In this document: in pieces, positions 5,301-7,231 of the stretch
Layout of the letters: each line of letters begins with the position of its first letter
Numbering within the stretch: position 1 is the first letter of the stretch
Source: Alkaliphilus sp.
GTDB taxonomy: Bacteria > Bacillota > Clostridia > Peptostreptococcales > Natronincolaceae
Length of the DNA: 7,231 nucleotides
Assembly: GCA_023230535.1 (NCBI GenBank)
Contig: JALNXC010000053.1
Location: 1 to 7,231, forward strand
Reading direction: 5' to 3'
Notes under the pieces: model-generated
What the model was told of the DNA's origin: nothing
Databases searched by the model: none
The model's input: only the letters and a program-made list of their open reading frames with translations
Program-made: the position numbers and the translations under genes

Positions 5301-7224
5301 GTTTTATGAGAACAAAATCCGGCAGATTCACATTGTTGGAGAATATGCAAGGAAAATGCTCAGTGATTATAGGTCTGCATTGCAATTTGTGGATGATTAT
5401 TTCCAGTTGAATTATACTTCATTTTTGAACAAATATTTTAAAGGAATCCGGCAGAAGGAAATCGGAAGAAATATTACACCTTCTAAGTTTGAACAACTCT
5501 TTGGAAGATTATCGCCGGCCCAATTAAAAATTGTTAATGACAGTAAATCAAAGTATATTGTTGTAGCGGCCGGGCCGGGAAGCGGCAAAACCCGTATTTT
5601 GGTACATAAGCTGGCATCCCTGATGTTGATGGAGGATGTAAAGCATGAACAATTGCTGATGGTCACATTTTCCAGGTCTGCAGCCACGGAGTTCAAGAAG
5701 CGTTTGCTCAAATTGATCGGTAATGCGGCTAATTTTATAGAGATCAAAACATTTCATTCCTATTGTTTTGATTTATTGGGAAGAGTCGGCACTATTGAAA
5801 AATCAGGTACTGTTATCCGGGAAGCTGTAGAAAAAATAAAGAGCGGGGAAGTTGAGATCAATAGAATTACAAAAACCGTATTGGTGATTGATGAGGCCCA
5901 GGATATGGATGCGGATGAGTTTGCATTGATCAAGGCTTTGATGGAGCGCAATGAGGAAATGCGCATAATTGCGGTTGGGGACGATGATCAAAATATCTAT
6001 GAATTCAGAGGTGCCAGTTCGAAATATTTGGAGAAATTGTTGGTTGAACATAAGGCTACTATGCATGAATTGGTAGAAAATTATAGAAGTAAAAGCAATT
6101 TGGTGGATTTTACAAATCAATTTGTCAAAAGAATACCCCATCGCTTAAAAAAGAACCCGATAGTTGCCGTACAGGGGGATCGGGGAAAAATTAAACTTGT
6201 GCGATATAACAGCGGCAATTTAATCTGGCCTACGGTGGATGATATATTGTCGACGGGTTTGGCAGGAACCTCTTGTGTGCTGACAAAAACCAATGATGAG
6301 GCTCTGAAAATCACGGGTTTGCTTTTAAAAAACGGCATGCAGGCAAAGTTGATTCAATCAAACGAAGGTTTTAACATTTATAATCTTCTTGAAATCAGGT
6401 TCTTTTTAAATCAATTTGATTTTAATGAGGAGATTTATGTTATCAGTGGCAGGATATGGTCTAACGCAAAACGAAAACTGTTAGAAAAATTTTGTAACAG
6501 TCCAAATTTGGATATCTGCCTAAATATTATAAGAGATTTTGAGGAAACCAATCTCAAAACCAAATACAGGTCGGATTTGGATATCTTTATTCGCGAATCA
6601 AGGTTGGAAGATTTTATAAGTGGCGGTATTGAAACAATACTTGTTTCGACAATTCATAAAGCAAAAGGCAGGGAATTCGATAATGTGTTTTTGATGTTGA
6701 ATAATTTTAATATCCGATCCGCTGGGGCTATGCGGCAGTTATATGTTGCTATGACAAGGGCAAAACGCAATCTGGTAATCCATTATAACAGCAGTTATCT
6801 CAATAATATAAGGGTAAAGGGCCTTGATGCAATTGATGACTTTACGAAATACTCTCAACCTGATCAATTTATGGTGCAATTGACACATAGGGATATATGG
6901 TTGGATTATTTTATCCAACGGCAGGGATTAATTTCGAGGTTAAACAGTGGTGATAAACTCTTTGTTGACGGAGATTTTTGTGTTAATTCAAGGGGGCAAA
7001 AGATACTGGCTTTTTCAAGGCAATTCATTAAAAGAGTAGAATCCGTCAGACAAAAAAACTACGTAGCAAAATCGGCAACGATAAGATTTATTGTATATTG
7101 GCAGAAGGAAGATTCCGAGAAAGAGATTAAAATTGTTTTGCCCGAAATTTATTTCGAAAAGGAGTGCAGGGAAGATAATGCATCGGAGATGACAGACTGC
7201 GTGAAAATTATCACCCCGGAATAA
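2362..7224 (+). CDS. Tripartite DEDDh exonuclease - RecQ helicase - UvrD helicase fusion protein
   Basis: This 1620-residue cytoplasmic protein carries three enzyme modules. Residues 1-110 look like a compact DEDDh 3'-5' exonuclease: D8 and E10 in FFDIEIEP, D58 in HNIFNHD, and H93/D98 in YHALLKDD. Residues ~110-255 are unassigned, with a cysteine cluster at C232, C236, C239. Residues ~255-620 are a RecQ-type superfamily 2 helicase: PTGGGKS (285-291), SPLQSLMKDQ (313-322), DEAHC (388-392), WGQDFR (396-401), TATA (430-433), AFGMGVDK (549-556), QEAGRAGRD (576-584). The usual RecQ zinc-binding cysteines and HRDC domain are not seen; residues 620-1045 look helical with winged-helix-like stretches. 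Residues ~1045-1475 are a UvrD/Rep superfamily 1 helicase: Q1054, GPGSGKT (1071-1077), TFHS, DEAQD (1177-1181), GDDDQNIYEFRG (1206-1217), ENYRS (1239-1243), HKAKGREFD (1432-1440), VAMTRAK (1462-1468). Residues 1475-1620 are unassigned. No motif is broken. By family, both motors should be 3'-5' translocases; a role in DNA end processing, recombination or repair is inferred. Stop TAA at 7222-7224; no terminator fits before the window ends. Confidence 0.93.
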   Translation: MKNIIFFDIEIEPNEEKILDIGGIMGNGNPFHSGSLSDFIKFVRGSDYLCGHNIFNHDLKYIQNDIDAAGINDLKFIDTLYLSPLFFPCRPYHALLKDDKLQTEEINNPFNDSIKARDLFYDEIAVFHSLDDKLKRIFYFLLSKQKEFSGFFDFFQYKETDINIEREIRQKFHGQICESANLTGMISENPIELSYCLALINVNDRYSITPPWVLRSYPSIERIMFLLRDNPCLKGCIYCNGALDIYKGLKQFFGFDSYREYEGEPLQENAVAAAVENKSLLAVFPTGGGKSVTFQVPALMSGNNSKGLTVVISPLQSLMKDQVDNLEKIGIIEAVTINGLLDPIERAKSIERIENGSASILYISPESLRSRTIERLLLGRNVVRFVIDEAHCLSSWGQDFRVDYLYIGDFIKSFQEKKNIEDTIPVSCFTATAKQKVIEDIGNYFKEKLSIDMELFATGASRSNLRYKVFQKDSEEEKYNAVRNLIDGKNCPTIIYVSRTEKAYRLAERLQDDGYKAKPYHGKMDKLEKTKNQDAFIEGEVRIMVATSAFGMGVDKKDVGMVIHYEISDSLENYVQEAGRAGRDESITADCYVLFNYGDLDKHFILLNQTKLNIREIQQVWKAIKDITRLRSNVSESALEIARRAGWDDNVAEIETRVRAAIAALEDAGYVKRGQNMPRIFANSILSKNAQEAISRIRKSGMFNDRQRAMAIRIIKKLFSNKNKYNPTDEVAESRVDYISDHLGIVKEEVIQVINILREEKILADSKDLTAFIKRKENKNRSLNILGTFSKIEKFLITVLPPFEKKMFHLKELNEQAEEYGCRDVTPDKIKTVLNFWVIKNWVKRKTALYSNNHIMILNSMETHEMNAKLTRRLELAQFIIKYLYDKNNRDIAGDDSDKEEILVEFSILELKERFENELTLFGTKATPDDIEDALFYLSRIGALKIEGGFLVIYNPLSIERLELDNKKRYKIEDYEKLNQFYENKIRQIHIVGEYARKMLSDYRSALQFVDDYFQLNYTSFLNKYFKGIRQKEIGRNITPSKFEQLFGRLSPAQLKIVNDSKSKYIVVAAGPGSGKTRILVHKLASLMLMEDVKHEQLLMVTFSRSAATEFKKRLLKLIGNAANFIEIKTFHSYCFDLLGRVGTIEKSGTVIREAVEKIKSGEVEINRITKTVLVIDEAQDMDADEFALIKALMERNEEMRIIAVGDDDQNIYEFRGASSKYLEKLLVEHKATMHELVENYRSKSNLVDFTNQFVKRIPHRLKKNPIVAVQGDRGKIKLVRYNSGNLIWPTVDDILSTGLAGTSCVLTKTNDEALKITGLLLKNGMQAKLIQSNEGFNIYNLLEIRFFLNQFDFNEEIYVISGRIWSNAKRKLLEKFCNSPNLDICLNIIRDFEETNLKTKYRSDLDIFIRESRLEDFISGGIETILVSTIHKAKGREFDNVFLMLNNFNIRSAGAMRQLYVAMTRAKRNLVIHYNSSYLNNIRVKGLDAIDDFTKYSQPDQFMVQLTHRDIWLDYFIQRQGLISRLNSGDKLFVDGDFCVNSRGQKILAFSRQFIKRVESVRQKNYVAKSATIRFIVYWQKEDSEKEIKIVLPEIYFEKECREDNASEMTDCVKIITPE

Positions 7225-7231
7225 ACCGCGG

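Overview
The window looks like chromosomal DNA of a low-GC, Gram-positive bacterium, most likely a member of the Clostridia (Bacillota). The evidence is AT-rich intergenic DNA, strong purine-rich Shine-Dalgarno sites, TTGACT-type -35 boxes, a YpsC/RlmL-like THUMP methyltransferase that stands alone (not fused to RlmK), and dense small palindromic repeats between genes. The organism call is an inference from these traits, not from a search.

Layout. (1) At 1-222, minus strand, is the N-terminal part of a BtpA/SgcQ-family gene that runs off the left edge. (2) A gene-poor stretch of about 740 bp (232-972) is filled with repeats: one imperfect inverted repeat of about 71 bp, four copies of a 27-30 bp REP-like hairpin, and an orphan promoter-like site with a palindrome in its spacer. 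(3) At 973-2109, plus strand, is a THUMP-domain class I SAM-dependent RNA methyltransferase, probably an rRNA m2G enzyme. (4) A repeat-rich spacer (2110-2361) holds a second copy of the ~71 bp inverted repeat, a fifth REP-like hairpin, a 13 bp direct repeat and a good ribosome binding site. (5) At 2362-7224, plus strand, is one 1620-residue protein that fills two thirds of the window.

The large protein is the main point of interest. It joins three enzymatic modules in one chain: an N-terminal compact DEDDh-type 3'-5' exonuclease, a complete RecQ-type superfamily 2 helicase, and a complete UvrD/Rep-type superfamily 1 helicase, followed by an unassigned C-terminal domain. All catalytic motifs of the three modules appear intact. 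The exonuclease-RecQ order is the one used by eukaryotic WRN, and the addition of a second helicase motor suggests a self-contained DNA end-processing or genome-maintenance machine. A role in defence against foreign DNA is possible but unsupported here: no partner gene is visible.

The genes do not look like one operon. The BtpA gene is divergent, and methyltransferase and helicase are separated by 252 bp holding hairpins and a candidate promoter. Both repeat families occur on each side of the methyltransferase gene and none is seen within coding sequence, which suggests small non-autonomous elements that settle in intergenic DNA.
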